Source of the DNA: Fontimonas thermophila
Lineage (GTDB): Bacteria > Pseudomonadota > Gammaproteobacteria > Nevskiales > Nevskiaceae
Direction: 5' to 3'
DNA: 64,000 nt
Assembly: GCF_900113085.1 (NCBI RefSeq)
Contig: NZ_FOOC01000002.1
Span: 248,001 to 312,000 of the forward strand
Below, piece by piece: positions 37,635 to 47,204 of the stretch. A program made the position numbers and the translations under genes. Within the stretch, counting starts at the first letter, position 1. Every line of letters starts with the position of its first letter. The notes under the pieces are model-generated. The model had not been told where the DNA came from and did not search any database. It was given only the letters and a program-made list of their open reading frames with translations.

Positions 37635-40277
37635 ATGTCGACAACGGTAACCGTACAGGATTTCGCCAAAGAGCTGGGACGGCCGGTCGAAGAACTGCTG
37701 ATGCAGCTCAAGGAGGCCGGAGTGGCCGTCGCCAAGGCCGACTCTGTGATCACTGCGGATGACAAAGTCGCATTGCTGAGCTATTTGCAGCAGAAAACCC
37801 GTGGCATAGCGGTCTCCAGCGAACCGCGGCGGATCACGCTCAAGCGGCGCGAAACCACCGAGCTCAAGCTCGGCGGTGGCCGGGGTACGCCAGCCAAGAC
37901 GGTCAGTATCGAAGTGCGCAAGAAGCGCACATACGTCAAACGCGAAGATGTCCCGGAACCCGTCGATCTAGAAACGCAGCGTCAGGCCGAGGAAGCTGCC
38001 GCGCGGGAGCAAGCCGAGCGCGAGGCTGCGGCACGTGCGGCTGCAGAGGCCGAAGCTCGGCGGCACCAGGAAGAGCTCGAGCGCAAACTGCGTGAGGAAG
38101 AAGAGGCTCGCCGGCGCAAAGAAGAGCAGGCGGCTGAGCAGCGCGCGCGCGAAGAGCATCAGCGACGGCTCAAGGAAGATCCGCTTTACCGCGCGAAGTG
38201 GGAAGCCGAACAGGCGCGCAAGCGTGCCGCCGAAAATCTGCGCCGTGCCGCCGAGGCGGCGAAAGCACTTGCCGCGCAGGCAGCTACGCCTGCCAGCACT
38301 GCTACGCCAGCAGCGAGCGCCGCCGCTCCCAAGAAAGCCTCGCCCGATCGTGCCGTCCGCGATCGCCTGGCAGAGCGTCAGCACCGCGCCGAACTTCATC
38401 TTTCCGAGGACAAGGCCGGTCGTCGTGAAAAGAAGGCGAAGAAACCGTCCGGCCGCGTACGCGTCGAAAATGTCCACGTCTTCGAAAAGCCGGTTGCACC
38501 GATCGTGCGCGAGGTCGAGGTTCCGGAGGCGATCACCGTCGGCGAACTCGCCAACCGCATGGCGGTCAAGGCCACCGAATTGATCAAGGTCATGATGAAA
38601 AACGGCATCATGGCCACGATCAACCAGACGCTGGATCAGGACACGGCTGCGCTGATGGTCGAAGAAATGGGCCACAAGGCGCGGATCGTCAAGGCCACCG
38701 ACGTCGAGGAGCGCCTGGAGCTTGCAGTTAGCGGCGAGCATCACGACGTCGAGCAAAAACCGCGGCCGCCTGTGGTCACGATCATGGGACATGTCGACCA
38801 CGGCAAGACGTCCTTGCTCGATTACATCCGCAAGACCAAAGTCGCCGCCAGCGAGGCCGGTGGTATCACCCAGCATATCGGTGCTTATCATGTCCAAACG
38901 CCCAAGGGCATCGTCACTTTTCTCGATACACCGGGGCACGCGGCTTTCACACGCATGCGTGCCCGTGGTGCGCAAATCACCGATATCGTCGTTCTCGTCG
39001 TTGCGGCTGACGATGGCGTGATGCCGCAGACACGCGAGGCGATTCAGCACGCAAGGGCGGCAAAGGCGCCGATCGTTGTGGCGATCACCAAGATCGACAA
39101 GCCGGAAGCCGATATCGACCGTGTCAAAACCGAGCTGGCCAAGGAGGAAATCATCCCGGAAGATTGGGGTGGTGATGTCCAGTGTATCGGCGTGTCGGCC
39201 TACACCGGCGAAGGTATCGATGACTTGCTCGATGCCATTCTCGTGCAGGCGGAAATCCTGGAGCTCAAGGCGCCCGTCGATACGCTCGCGCGTGGTGCGA
39301 TTCTCGAATCCTCGATCGAGAAAGGCCGCGGTCCGGTGGCGACGGTGCTGGTGCGCTCGGGCACGCTCAAGCAGGGCGATGTCGTGTTGTCGGGCCCGCA
39401 CTTCGGGCGCGTGCGCGCGATGTTCGACGAGAACGGCCGCCCCGTGAAGCAAGCCGGCCCGTCGATCCCCGTGCAAATCCTGGGTCTGTCGGGAGCGCCT
39501 GATGCCGGTGACGAGGTCGTCGTGGTCGCCGACGAGCGCAGCGCGCGCGAGCTGGCGCAGCTGCGTGAGCAGAAATTGCGCGAGCAGAAGATGGCGCAAT
39601 CGCAGGTGCTGCGCATGGATCAGGTCTTCGCCAAGATGGGCGAGGGCGAAACCAAGCAGCTCAATCTGATGATCAAGGCCGATGTGCAAGGCTCCGCCGA
39701 AGCCATCGCCGATGCGCTGCGCAAGATGCCCAGCGAGGAAGTCAAGATCAATGTGCTGTCATCGACCATCGGCGGCATCAGCGAGTCCGATGTCGATCTG
39801 GCGCTGGCATCCAAGGCAACGATCATCGGGTTCAATGTCCGTGCCGATGCCGGTGCGCGCAAGCGCATCCAGGAAACCGGCGTCGATGTCCGCTATTACT
39901 CGATCATCTACGACATCCTCGATGATGTGCGGGATGCCGTATCCGGTTTGCTGGGAACGGAGGTGCGCGAGCAGATTGTCGGCATCGCGCAGGTGCGCGA
40001 GGTGTTCCGCAGCTCCAAATTCGGCAATATCGCCGGCTGCCTGGTCATCGAGGGTTCAGTGCAGCGCAATCTGCCGATTCGCGTGCTGCGCAACAACACG
40101 GTCATCTACGAAGGTGTGCTCGAGTCGCTGCGGCGCTTCAAAGACGATGTGCAGAAGGTCGAGGCTGGCACGGAATGCGGCATCGGCGTCAAGGACTACA
40201 ACGATGTCAAGGTGGGCGATCAGATCGAATGCTTCCAGCGCATCGAGGTTCGGCGCACGGTCCCGGTCGCGGCCTGA
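37635..40277 (+). CDS. infB: Translation initiation factor IF-2
   Basis: An 880-residue GTPase that brings fMet-tRNA to the 30S P site. The N-terminal IF2N module (about 1-55) is followed by a long Glu/Arg/Ala-rich helical stretch (about 110-270) and a second IF2N. The G domain has G1 GHVDHGKTS (about 385-393), G3 DTPGH and G4 TKID, followed by domains II-IV ending in RRTVPVA. It needs an initiator tRNA recognised by its formyl-Met end, which makes the U1-U72 feature of the tRNA encoded 2 kb upstream of interest. Confidence 0.97.
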   Translation: MSTTVTVQDFAKELGRPVEELLMQLKEAGVAVAKADSVITADDKVALLSYLQQKTRGIAVSSEPRRITLKRRETTELKLGGGRGTPAKTVSIEVRKKRTYVKREDVPEPVDLETQRQAEEAAAREQAEREAAARAAAEAEARRHQEELERKLREEEEARRRKEEQAAEQRAREEHQRRLKEDPLYRAKWEAEQARKRAAENLRRAAEAAKALAAQAATPASTATPAASAAAPKKASPDRAVRDRLAERQHRAELHLSEDKAGRREKKAKKPSGRVRVENVHVFEKPVAPIVREVEVPEAITVGELANRMAVKATELIKVMMKNGIMATINQTLDQDTAALMVEEMGHKARIVKATDVEERLELAVSGEHHDVEQKPRPPVVTIMGHVDHGKTSLLDYIRKTKVAASEAGGITQHIGAYHVQTPKGIVTFLDTPGHAAFTRMRARGAQITDIVVLVVAADDGVMPQTREAIQHARAAKAPIVVAITKIDKPEADIDRVKTELAKEEIIPEDWGGDVQCIGVSAYTGEGIDDLLDAILVQAEILELKAPVDTLARGAILESSIEKGRGPVATVLVRSGTLKQGDVVLSGPHFGRVRAMFDENGRPVKQAGPSIPVQILGLSGAPDAGDEVVVVADERSARELAQLREQKLREQKMAQSQVLRMDQVFAKMGEGETKQLNLMIKADVQGSAEAIADALRKMPSEEVKINVLSSTIGGISESDVDLALASKATIIGFNVRADAGARKRIQETGVDVRYYSIIYDILDDVRDAVSGLLGTEVREQIVGIAQVREVFRSSKFGNIAGCLVIEGSVQRNLPIRVLRNNTVIYEGVLESLRRFKDDVQKVEAGTECGIGVKDYNDVKVGDQIECFQRIEVRRTVPVAA

Positions 40278-40308
40278 AGCGGCATGAGCGCGTCTGCACG
40301 TTGATGCA

Positions 40309-40686
40309 ATGAGGGAGTATCCGCGCAAACTGAGGCTTAACGCGCAGTTGCAGGCCGAGCTTGCCGTGCTCATCCGCGACGAATTGTCCGACCCCCGCGT
40401 CGCCGGCGTCACGGTCACGGCGGTCGACGTATCGCCTGATCTGCGCAATGCCCGCGTCAGCGTCAGCCTGCTTGGCGACGATGCGCGCCTGGCCGAAGCC
40501 GTCGAGGGCCTGAATCACGCCGCTGGTAGATTGCGTCACGGCCTGGGTCGGCGCTTGAGTCTGCGCTATATCCCGCAGCTACAGTTTCTCGCGGATGTCG
40601 GAATGCGCGATGGCGATCGCCTGCATGCACTCATCCGCGACGCGGTGCGGCGCGATGCGCAACGGCGTAATCCGCCCGAAAGCTAA
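40309..40686 (+). CDS. rbfA: 30S ribosome-binding factor RbfA
   Basis: A 125-residue KH-like cold-shock ribosome assembly factor that binds the neck of the 30S subunit. RKLRLNAQLQAELAVLIRDELSDPRV, VTAVDVSPDLRNARVSVSLL and the helix-turn before LRYIPQLQF are typical. The C-terminal tail is short and basic. The start lies 31 bp after infB in the usual order infB-rbfA-truB. Confidence 0.95.
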   Translation: MREYPRKLRLNAQLQAELAVLIRDELSDPRVAGVTVTAVDVSPDLRNARVSVSLLGDDARLAEAVEGLNHAAGRLRHGLGRRLSLRYIPQLQFLADVGMRDGDRLHALIRDAVRRDAQRRNPPES

Positions 40687-40712
40687 AGTTCTCTGCACGA
40701 TTCTGCACAACG

Positions 40713-41642
40713 ATGAATAAAACCCGGCGCCCGCGCCGTGCGGTGAGCGGCATCTTATTGCTCGACAAACCGCCGGGGTTGAGCTCCAATGCTGCACTGC
40801 AGCACGTCAAGCGCCTGTACCAGGCGGATAAAGCCGGCCACACCGGCAGCCTCGATCCATTGGCCACCGGCGTATTGCCGATTTGTCTCGGGGAGGCCAC
40901 CAAACTCTCGGGCGTGTTGCTCGATGCAGACAAGTGCTATCGCGCACGGGCCCGGCTGGGCGCGCGCACCAGTACTGGCGATCTCGAGGGTGAGATTGTC
41001 GAAACCTCGCGGCAACCGGTCGATCGCGCCGCTTTACTGGCGGTGTTGCCGCGTTTCCGCGGCACGATCCGACAGGTTCCGCCGATGTATTCGGCCCTCA
41101 AGCATGAAGGGCAGCGTCTCTATGCGCTGGCTCGCCAGGGGGTCGAGGTAGAACGTGCGCCGCGGGAAGTGACGATTCACACCCTCGAGCTCGAGGATTT
41201 CAGCGGCGATGGCTTTGTTCTGTTCATCCGTTGTTCCAAGGGCACTTACATCCGCACGTTGGTCGAGGACATCGCCCGCGCGGCAGGGCAGTGTGCGCAT
41301 CTGATCGCGCTGCGGCGCACGGCGGTGACGCCGTTCGACGACGACCGGCCGGTGACCTTGGAAATGCTCGAAGCGACCGCTCGGACTGGAGGGCTTGCGG
41401 CACTAGACCAGTTGCTGCTGGACCCCGCAGCCGGTGTGCGGCACTGGCCGCAGATTCGGATCGATGCCGTGCGGGCCAGCTATCTGGCGCAAGGACAGGC
41501 CGTTCGTGTGGCGGGCATCGTGCGCAACAGCCGTCTTGCGGTTCTCGATGAGGCCGGCCGGCTGCTCGGACTGGCCGAGACCACCGATGAGGGTATGGTG
41601 GCACCACGCCGCTGGCTGCGGCCAGTCCACGGCGCCTTGTGA
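40713..41642 (+). CDS. truB: tRNA pseudouridine-55 synthase TruB
   Basis: A 309-residue enzyme making pseudouridine 55 in the T-loop of all tRNAs. [15 protein letters not shown] and [17 protein letters not shown] carry the catalytic Asp48, the Tyr-containing [13 protein letters not shown] follows, and [14 protein letters not shown] is conserved. A C-terminal PUA domain (about 245-305) completes the protein. It ends 76 bp before rpsO. Confidence 0.97.
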   Translation: MNKTRRPRRAVSGILLLDKPPGLSSNAALQHVKRLYQADKAGHTGSLDPLATGVLPICLGEATKLSGVLLDADKCYRARARLGARTSTGDLEGEIVETSRQPVDRAALLAVLPRFRGTIRQVPPMYSALKHEGQRLYALARQGVEVERAPREVTIHTLELEDFSGDGFVLFIRCSKGTYIRTLVEDIARAAGQCAHLIALRRTAVTPFDDDRPVTLEMLEATARTGGLAALDQLLLDPAAGVRHWPQIRIDAVRASYLAQGQAVRVAGIVRNSRLAVLDEAGRLLGLAETTDEGMVAPRRWLRPVHGAL

Positions 41643-41718
41643 TCAGTTTGTGGAAAAAGTTAATATATTAGACTTTGTAATGACAGACGAATATTCGAGC
41701 ATTTCGGAGTTGGCAGCA

Positions 41719-41988
41719 ATGACTGTGACGGCAGAGCGCAAAGCGGAAGTGATCAAGAAGTTTGCCCGCGGCAGTAACGATACCGGTTCGCCGGAAGTGC
41801 AGGTGGCCTTGCTCACCGAGCGTATCAATGCGCTCACCCCCCATTTCGAGCGGCACAAGAAAGACAATCACTCTCGGCGCGGTTTGCTGAAAATGGTCAA
41901 CCAGCGCCGCCAGATGCTCGATTATCTCAAGCGCAAAGACGAGCAGCGCTACACCAAGCTCATTGCCGAGCTCGGCCTGCGCCGCTGA
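41719..41988 (+). CDS. rpsO: 30S ribosomal protein S15
   Basis: An 89-residue primary 16S-binding protein, the same length as in E. coli. [51 protein letters not shown] and the end LGLRR are all conserved. The ATG at 41719 follows GGAG at about 10 nt; an upstream ATG (41680) would add an unusual 13 residues. The truB-rpsO gap and leader are strikingly AT-rich (TTAATATATTAGACTTTG), which may hold a promoter and the S15 autoregulatory site known in E. coli. Confidence 0.96.
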   Translation: MTVTAERKAEVIKKFARGSNDTGSPEVQVALLTERINALTPHFERHKKDNHSRRGLLKMVNQRRQMLDYLKRKDEQRYTKLIAELGLRR

Positions 41989-42016
41989 TCGGCCATCACG
42001 CAGCGGTGTACACGGG

Positions 42017-42054
42017 AAGACCCTCAGTGATACCACAGGGTTCACTGGGGTCTT
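42017..42054 (+). terminator. Long hairpin between rpsO and pnp
   Basis: AAGACCC and CAGTG pair with CACTG and GGGTCTT (12 bp with one bulged T, 13-nt loop), ending in TCTTTCGCTTT. This is the position of the E. coli rpsO terminator and pnp RNase III site, so partial termination and processing are likely. Confidence 0.7.
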
Positions 42055-42202
42055 TCGCTTTGAACCGCCATCTGCGCCACGGCACACGCCAGCGGATTTT
42101 CGCTGTCACCGCGGCTGGCCGCGAGTAAACACCCCATCCATCCAGGTGCGGCGCCGTACACGCAGTTCGCGTCGCCGCCCCCAGAACGAGTGAGATACCA
42201 GT

Positions 42203-44311
42203 ATGGGTATTCCAGCCACACCGGCAACCCCGATCCGCAAGACATTCCAGTACGGCAACCGCAAGGTCACGTTCGAAACCGGCGCGATCGCGCGCCAGGC
42301 GACCGCCGCGGTCATGGTGACGATGGATGAGACCGTCGTGCTCGTCACCGTCGTTGCCAAGAAAGACGCCAAGCCCGAGCAGGACTTCTTCCCGCTCACG
42401 GTTGATTACATGGAGAAGTTCTACGCCGGCGGGCGCGTACCCGGCGGCTTTTTCAAGCGCGAAGGGCGGCCCACCGAGAAAGAGACGCTCACTTCACGCC
42501 TGATCGACCGTCCGATCCGCCCGCTGTTCCCGGACGGTTTTTACAACGAAGTGCAAATCGTCGCGACGGTGATGTCGCTCAACCCCGAAGTCGATGGCGA
42601 CATCCCGGCGATGCTCGGCGCCTCAGCGGCGCTCGCCCTCTCGGGCGTGCCGTTCATGGGGCCGATCGGCGCCGCCAAGGTCGGATACAAGAACGGTCAC
42701 TATATCCTCAATCCAACCGAGAGCGAGCTTGAAACCTCGGAGCTCGATCTCGTCGTTGCGGGCACCGAGAACGCCGTGTTGATGGTCGAATCCGAGGCCA
42801 AGATGCTGCCGGAGCCCGTCATGCTCGGCGCCGTCATGTTCGGCCATGAGCAGATGCAGGCTGCGATCCAGGCGATCAAGGAATTCGCCGCCGAGGCCGG
42901 CAAGCCGAAATGGGAGTGGAAAGCGCCGGATCGCAGCGCGGTCAAGGCCTTCGTCGCGGCTTACGAAAGCGCCATCGCAGAGGCTTACACGATCACCGAG
43001 AAACAGGCGCGCTATGCCCGTCTCGGCGAGATTCGCGCGCAGGCCATCGCCGCACGTCCCGCCGATGCGCCATTCACCGAGAATCAGCTCAAGGCCGAAC
43101 TGCACGAACTCGAAGCCAAGGTCGTCCGCAACCGCATCCTCGACGGACATCCGCGCATCGATGGCCGCGACCGCACGACGGTCCGCCCGCTCGCGATGTC
43201 CACCGGCACGTTGCCGCGTGCTCATGGCTCGGCGCTGTTCACACGCGGGGAGACGCAGGTCATCGCGGTGACAACCCTGGGTACCGGCAAGGATTACCAG
43301 ATCATCGACGCCATCGACGGCGAGTGGCATGAGCATTTCCTCTTCCATTACAACTTCCCGCCGTACTGTGTCGGTGAGACCGGTCGCCTCAATGCACCCA
43401 AGCGGCGTGAGATCGGTCATGGCCGTCTGGCCAAGCGCGGCGTCGCCGCGGTGATGCCCGATCTTGAAAAGGAATTCCCGTACGTCGTGCGCGTGGTCTC
43501 GGAAGTCACCGAATCCAACGGTTCCTCTTCGATGGCCTCGGTCTGTGGTGCCTGTCTCGCACTGATGGACGCAGGCGTTCCGCTCAAGGCGCCGGTCGCC
43601 GGCGTCGCGATGGGGCTGATTCTCGAGGGCGATCGCTGGGCCGTGCTCACGGATATCCTCGGCGACGAGGATCACCTCGGCGACATGGATTTCAAGGTCG
43701 CGGGTACCGAGGACGGCGTCACCGCGCTGCAGATGGATATCAAGGTCGCTGGTATCACCGCCGAAATCATGGCGCAGGCCTTGACGCAGGCCAAAGCCGC
43801 GCGCTTGCACATCCTCGCGCAGATGAAACAAGTCCTGCCCAAGCCGCGCGAGCAGCTATCGCCGTTTGCCCCACGCATCACGACCATCAAGATCAATCCC
43901 GACAAAATCCGTGAAGTCATCGGCAAGGGCGGCGCGACGATCCAGTCGATCACCAAGGAAACAGGGACGACGATCGATATCGAAGATGACGGCACCATCA
44001 AGATCGCTGCCGTCGATGGCAGGGCCGCAGAAGCGGCGATCGCCCGGATCATGGCCCTCACGCGCGAGGTCGAAGTAGGCGCGGTCTATGAAGGCAAGGT
44101 GGCCAAGATCATGGATTTCGGCGCTTTCGTCACGATCGCTCCGGGCAAGGACGGGCTCGTCCACATCTCACAACTCGCCGACAAGCGTGTTGAGAAAGTC
44201 GAGGATGTGGTCAAGGAAGGCCAGACCGTGAAAGTCAAAGTCCTGGAAGTCAGCCGCGATGGCAAGATCCGCCTGTCGATGAAGGCGGTGGACATCGGCA
44301 TCGGGGGCTGA
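42203..44311 (+). CDS. pnp: Polyribonucleotide nucleotidyltransferase (PNPase)
   Basis: A 702-residue phosphorolytic 3'-5' exoribonuclease and degradosome component. Two RNase PH-like domains (the second with the [16 protein letters not shown] active-site region), then KH ([15 protein letters not shown]) and S1 ([14 protein letters not shown]) RNA-binding domains at the C-terminus. The leader of about 150 nt after the rpsO hairpin has no evident gene. PNPase in E. coli autoregulates its own leader and protects or degrades sRNAs; a predicted sRNA gene lies just downstream on the other strand. Confidence 0.97.
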   Translation: MGIPATPATPIRKTFQYGNRKVTFETGAIARQATAAVMVTMDETVVLVTVVAKKDAKPEQDFFPLTVDYMEKFYAGGRVPGGFFKREGRPTEKETLTSRLIDRPIRPLFPDGFYNEVQIVATVMSLNPEVDGDIPAMLGASAALALSGVPFMGPIGAAKVGYKNGHYILNPTESELETSELDLVVAGTENAVLMVESEAKMLPEPVMLGAVMFGHEQMQAAIQAIKEFAAEAGKPKWEWKAPDRSAVKAFVAAYESAIAEAYTITEKQARYARLGEIRAQAIAARPADAPFTENQLKAELHELEAKVVRNRILDGHPRIDGRDRTTVRPLAMSTGTLPRAHGSALFTRGETQVIAVTTLGTGKDYQIIDAIDGEWHEHFLFHYNFPPYCVGETGRLNAPKRREIGHGRLAKRGVAAVMPDLEKEFPYVVRVVSEVTESNGSSSMASVCGACLALMDAGVPLKAPVAGVAMGLILEGDRWAVLTDILGDEDHLGDMDFKVAGTEDGVTALQMDIKVAGITAEIMAQALTQAKAARLHILAQMKQVLPKPREQLSPFAPRITTIKINPDKIREVIGKGGATIQSITKETGTTIDIEDDGTIKIAAVDGRAAEAAIARIMALTREVEVGAVYEGKVAKIMDFGAFVTIAPGKDGLVHISQLADKRVEKVEDVVKEGQTVKVKVLEVSRDGKIRLSMKAVDIGIGG

Positions 44312-44343
44312 AGCACCGCGGCGATGCGCCACTGGTTGAAGAT

Positions 44344-44370
44344 GGCCGGATTCTGCGTCAGAATTCGGCC
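44344..44370 (+). other. 12-bp hairpin in the pnp 3' region
   Basis: GGCCGGATTCTG pairs with CAGAATTCGGCC (one G-U) around a CGT loop, 33 nt after the pnp stop. No T-tract follows. It probably protects or defines the pnp mRNA 3' end. Confidence 0.6.
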
Positions 44371-44389
44371 CATTCCTGAATGATGGTGC

Positions 44390-44420
44390 ACCGACGTTTT
44401 CCCGCCGAGCGTCGGTTTTG
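44390..44420 (+). terminator. Terminator-like hairpin downstream of pnp
   Basis: ACCGACG pairs with CGTCGGT (7 bp) around a 13-nt loop and runs into TTTTGCCTTTAT. It is a candidate terminator for the long plus-strand operon. Confidence 0.55.
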
Positions 44421-44462
44421 CCTTTATGGGGAGATCGGGGGGCTGCGCAGCGATGCGCGGGC

Positions 44463-44589
44463 AAAAAAAGAACCCCCGGTAAGACCGGTGGCAAGGTGCG
44501 AGAAAGGCGCGGGGGCCTTTCTGGAGGAGACTGATTGGACCCGGTCACGCCACCCGGCATGGCCGGGTTTTTTGTGTCCGTGTCATGTT
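44463..44589 (-). ncRNA. Predicted small RNA with C-rich loop (about 127 nt)
   Basis: No long or gene-like reading frame lies here, but on the minus strand a near-consensus promoter (44597-44625) is followed by ordered structure. First is a 7-bp hairpin ACCCGGC/GCCGGGT, then an unpaired CUCCUCC (44521-44531 region), then hairpin AGAAAGG/CCUUUCU with the exposed loop CCCCCGCG (44501-44522). Last is a hairpin CCGGU/ACCGG running into U7 (44463-44469) as an intrinsic terminator. GGUGGC near the first hairpin can also pair with GCCACC near the end. C-rich loops and anti-SD-like CUCC stretches are the hallmark of sRNAs that bind ribosome-binding sites, such as sX13 of Xanthomonas. I claim analogy only, not homology. 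Ends are estimates. Confidence 0.6.
44552..44573 (+). terminator. Intrinsic terminator (plus strand) within the sRNA locus
   Basis: ACCCGGC-ATG-GCCGGGT, a 7-bp stem followed by T6. On the plus strand it is a classic terminator that would stop read-through from pnp; on the minus strand the same stem is the 5' hairpin of the predicted small RNA. Confidence 0.8.
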
Positions 44590-44596
44590 GCGGTGC

Positions 44597-44625
44597 AGTA
44601 TAAGCTTGACTGACGGTGTTGTCAA
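44597..44625 (-). promoter_or_regulatory. Near-consensus sigma-70 promoter of the small RNA
   Basis: Read on the minus strand: a perfect TTGACA (44625-44620), a 17-bp spacer, then TATACT (44602-44597). It is the best promoter match I found in the window. An AT-rich block (44640-44671) lies upstream, where an UP element could act. No gene start follows it. Confidence 0.8.
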
Positions 44626-44730
44626 GATGCAGACCCGTCAAAAAAATTAAATTAGACAATAATTTATATTGATCGAATCGCGTTTCGTGACGCAGTCGTC
44701 ATCAATTCCGGCGGCATTGCCGTCGCCACG

Positions 44731-45249
44731 TCAGTCGCGGGCGGGCGGTCTGGGCGGGCCATCCTCGATACCCGCACGTCGCTTGATCGATTTGGCCTTC
44801 GAGGAAAGATTGCGCAGGAACTCGGCCCGCACCGAGCGCCAGATGGGAACCTGGCGTTCGGCCAGTTCCTTGAGCGCCTGGATCGGTTGCTGCGCCTGGC
44901 CGAGCAGTTCCCTGAGCTGGTCGGCAAAGTGATGCTGCTGTTCCTGGAACAACTGTGCCGACAGTTCCAGGTAGCGGCCGATGCTGTTCTGCATCGGATC
45001 GCCGTAATAGCGGATGATGAAGCGCAGCAAGTCCGTGGTGAAAATAGGATTGCCGCCTTCCTCCTGCTCGGCGATCACCTGCAACAGGATGCTGCGCGTG
45101 ATGTCCTCGTGCGTGCGCTTGTCTTCGACGCGGAAAGGAATGTTCTGCAACACCAGCTGACGGATCTCTTCCAGCGTGATGTAGCGGCTGATGTGGGTAT
45201 CGTACAGACGCCGGTTCGGGTACTTCTTGATGATGCGTGGTTCGGACAT
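44731..45249 (-). CDS. phaR: Polyhydroxyalkanoate synthesis repressor PhaR
   Basis: A 172-residue regulator of PHA storage. The N-terminal domain (IIKKYPNRRLYDTHISRYITLEEIRQLVLQ) is the PHB accumulation regulator DNA-binding domain; a second domain (FTTDLLRFIIRYYGDPMQNSIGRYLE) and a basic tail follow. PhaR binds both PHA granules and promoters of phasin genes, derepressing them when polymer is present. No pha genes are in the window. The start (MSEPRI) has AAGG upstream; the frame is open further but less typical. It follows gluQ on the same strand with a 47-bp gap, and the predicted sRNA promoter lies downstream of it. Confidence 0.93.
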   Translation of the reverse strand: MSEPRIIKKYPNRRLYDTHISRYITLEEIRQLVLQNIPFRVEDKRTHEDITRSILLQVIAEQEEGGNPIFTTDLLRFIIRYYGDPMQNSIGRYLELSAQLFQEQQHHFADQLRELLGQAQQPIQALKELAERQVPIWRSVRAEFLRNLSSKAKSIKRRAGIEDGPPRPPARD

Positions 45250-45296
45250 AAGACCTTCATTCGACTGGTTTGTTGCAGTGCGGTTGCTGCAGGGCA

Positions 45297-46217
45297 TCAT
45301 GCCAGACCGTCGGCAGGTGCATCTACTGTGATGCGCGTTTGGGCGGGCACGCGGGACGCCTCCCAGTGCGCCAGCCCCCAGCGCAAGAGTTCGGCGGCTG
45401 GTGCCGCGCGCAAAGCCGATGGCGGGGATTGGCCCAGCCAGTCGAGGCAGCGCCAGAGGTTCTCCCCGGCGGTGCTGGATACCAGCGGCTGCGCGCGGTT
45501 TTGTTTGGACAGCTTGCGGCCGTCAATGCCGGCGAGAACCGGCAGATGGCGATATGCCGGGCGCCGTAACTGCAAGGCATCCATGATGACGAGCTGCTGG
45601 AACGTCGAGCCGAGCAGATCGGCGCCGCGCACCACTTCAGTGATGCCCTGCGCGTGTTCATCAATGGCGCAGGCGAGCTGATATCCCGGCACACCGTCGC
45701 GCCGAAGCACTACGAAATCGCCGACGTCCCTGTCCAGGCAGCGCGTCTGCTCGCCCTGCCAGCCATCGACGAATGCTATCTCGCCGTCGCCGACCCGCAG
45801 GCGCAGCGCATGGCCCGGTTCGGGAAGCGCGCGGATGCGGCAGGTGCCGGGGTACACCGGCCCATCGGGACCGGGACGGGCCGTCACCGCCAGTTGCTGG
45901 CGTGTGCAGCGGCAGGCGTACACACCGCCGAGCCTACGCAGTCGTTCGAGCGCATCGGCATATTCGTCCAGGTGCCGGCTCTGATAGCGCGGGCTCTCAT
46001 CCCACACCAAGGCGTGGGTTTCCAGTTGCCGCAAGATGACACTGTCCATTCCGGGAAGGCAGCGTTCCTGATCGAGATCATCGATGCGCAGCAGCCAGCA
46101 TCCGCCATGCCTGCGCGCCTGCAGCCAGCTCGCCAGTGCCGTCAATAGTGAGCCTAAGTGCAAGGGACCGCTCGGAGTGGGCGCAAAACGGCCGCGATAG
46201 CGGCAGGGATCGATCAT
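45297..46217 (-). CDS. gluQ: Glutamyl-Q tRNA(Asp) synthetase
   Basis: A truncated GluRS paralogue of 306 residues without an anticodon-binding domain; it attaches glutamate to queuosine at the wobble position of tRNA-Asp. The HIGH-like motif is PSGPLHLGSLL, KLSKQN is the second class I signature, and zinc ligands C102, C104, Y122 and C126 are in place. It depends on the queuosine pathway, one enzyme of which (QueF) is encoded about 6 kb away. It heads the gluQ-phaR minus-strand unit. Confidence 0.95.
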   Translation of the reverse strand: MIDPCRYRGRFAPTPSGPLHLGSLLTALASWLQARRHGGCWLLRIDDLDQERCLPGMDSVILRQLETHALVWDESPRYQSRHLDEYADALERLRRLGGVYACRCTRQQLAVTARPGPDGPVYPGTCRIRALPEPGHALRLRVGDGEIAFVDGWQGEQTRCLDRDVGDFVVLRRDGVPGYQLACAIDEHAQGITEVVRGADLLGSTFQQLVIMDALQLRRPAYRHLPVLAGIDGRKLSKQNRAQPLVSSTAGENLWRCLDWLGQSPPSALRAAPAAELLRWGLAHWEASRVPAQTRITVDAPADGLA

Positions 46218-46344
46218 GGCGCGTGCCGCGGATCACAGATTCGGGAGCATCTCATGCTACATTAACTTCAGCATGCAACCCGCTGAACCACAGTCGGATG
46301 GATTCTGAACAAGCACTCGGCGCGCAGTCTCTGGATCGGGTCTC

Positions 46345-47145
46345 ATGACCCTGCGCGCCGTTTTGTTCGACGTCGACGGCACGCTTGCCGACACTGAGGC
46401 CTTGGGCCACCGGCCTGCGTACAACCGCGCATTCCGTAAACTCGGTTTGCCTGTGCGCTGGGGACCGAAATTGTATCGCCGCCTGCTCAAGCTGCCGGGG
46501 GGGCGCGAACGCTTGCGGTATTACATCGAACACTACGCTCCGGATCTCGGCTCACAGGCAGCCGAGGCCGCTGCCGACCTCGATGCCTGGGTTGCCAAGG
46601 TACACGAACTCAAATCCAAGTACTTTCGCCGGCGCATGCGCCAGGGCCGCGTGCCGTTGCGACCGGGTATCGCGCGCCTGATGCGCGAAGCGCGCGCGCA
46701 CGGACTTCAGCTTGCGATCGTCACCAACGCCAGTCTCAAGACACTCAAGCCCGTTCTCAAGTACTGCATGGGACCCGAGCTCGCCGCCGAGATCGATGTC
46801 ATCGCCAGCGGCGAAGAAGTGGCGCACAAGAAACCGGCGCCAGATCTGTACCGCCTGGCCCTGCGTCGTCTCGGGGTCGCACCACATGAATGCGTCGCCC
46901 TGGAGGACTCCGAAATAGGGCTTGAAGCCGCTGCCGCGGCGGGCATTCCCGCCGTCATCACGGTCAATCGCGATACGCTGGAGCAGGATTTCCGTGAGGC
47001 CGCGCTGGTGCTGTCGAGCCTGGGCGAGCCTGGTGCGCCGGCGCGCGCCTTGCGCGGGAAGCTGGAAGGTCCGCAGTGGGTCACGATCGCCCATCTACAA
47101 GACATCGCCGAACGGGCTGCGCGTGAGCACGCACACGCCGCGTAA
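46345..47145 (+). CDS. HAD-superfamily phosphatase, CbbY-like
   Basis: A 266-residue subfamily IA HAD hydrolase. Motif I is FDVDGTLADTE with nucleophile Asp10 (approximate), motif II LAIVTNAS, the Lys of motif III AHKKPAPDLY and motif IV LEDSEIGLEAA. A helical cap lies between motifs I and II. The closest named group is CbbY/xylulose-1,5-bisphosphate phosphatase or beta-phosphoglucomutase-like, but no Calvin cycle genes are near, so the substrate is open. It lies 59 bp upstream of the alkyl-DHAP-synthase-like gene and may belong to the same unit; the internal -10-like element suggests otherwise. Confidence 0.88.
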   Translation: MTLRAVLFDVDGTLADTEALGHRPAYNRAFRKLGLPVRWGPKLYRRLLKLPGGRERLRYYIEHYAPDLGSQAAEAAADLDAWVAKVHELKSKYFRRRMRQGRVPLRPGIARLMREARAHGLQLAIVTNASLKTLKPVLKYCMGPELAAEIDVIASGEEVAHKKPAPDLYRLALRRLGVAPHECVALEDSEIGLEAAAAAGIPAVITVNRDTLEQDFREAALVLSSLGEPGAPARALRGKLEGPQWVTIAHLQDIAERAAREHAHAA

Positions 47146-47169
47146 GCCGGCCGATTCGAGGGTAGCGCA

Positions 47170-47175
47170 TATACT
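47170..47175 (+). promoter_or_regulatory. -10-like element before the FAD-enzyme operon
   Basis: TATACT followed by TTCGCGCGC, ending 29 nt before the start of the FAD enzyme gene; no good -35 is visible. A GGGGAG ribosome-binding site follows at 47194. Confidence 0.4.
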
Positions 47176-47204
47176 TTCGCGCGCATCGACGCAGGGGAGT
47201 TTGC

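Noticed and set aside
44380-44613. 77-codon plus-strand open frame in the pnp-phaR gap
   Set aside because: It crosses two terminator-like hairpins, has no ribosome-binding site and no protein-like pattern.
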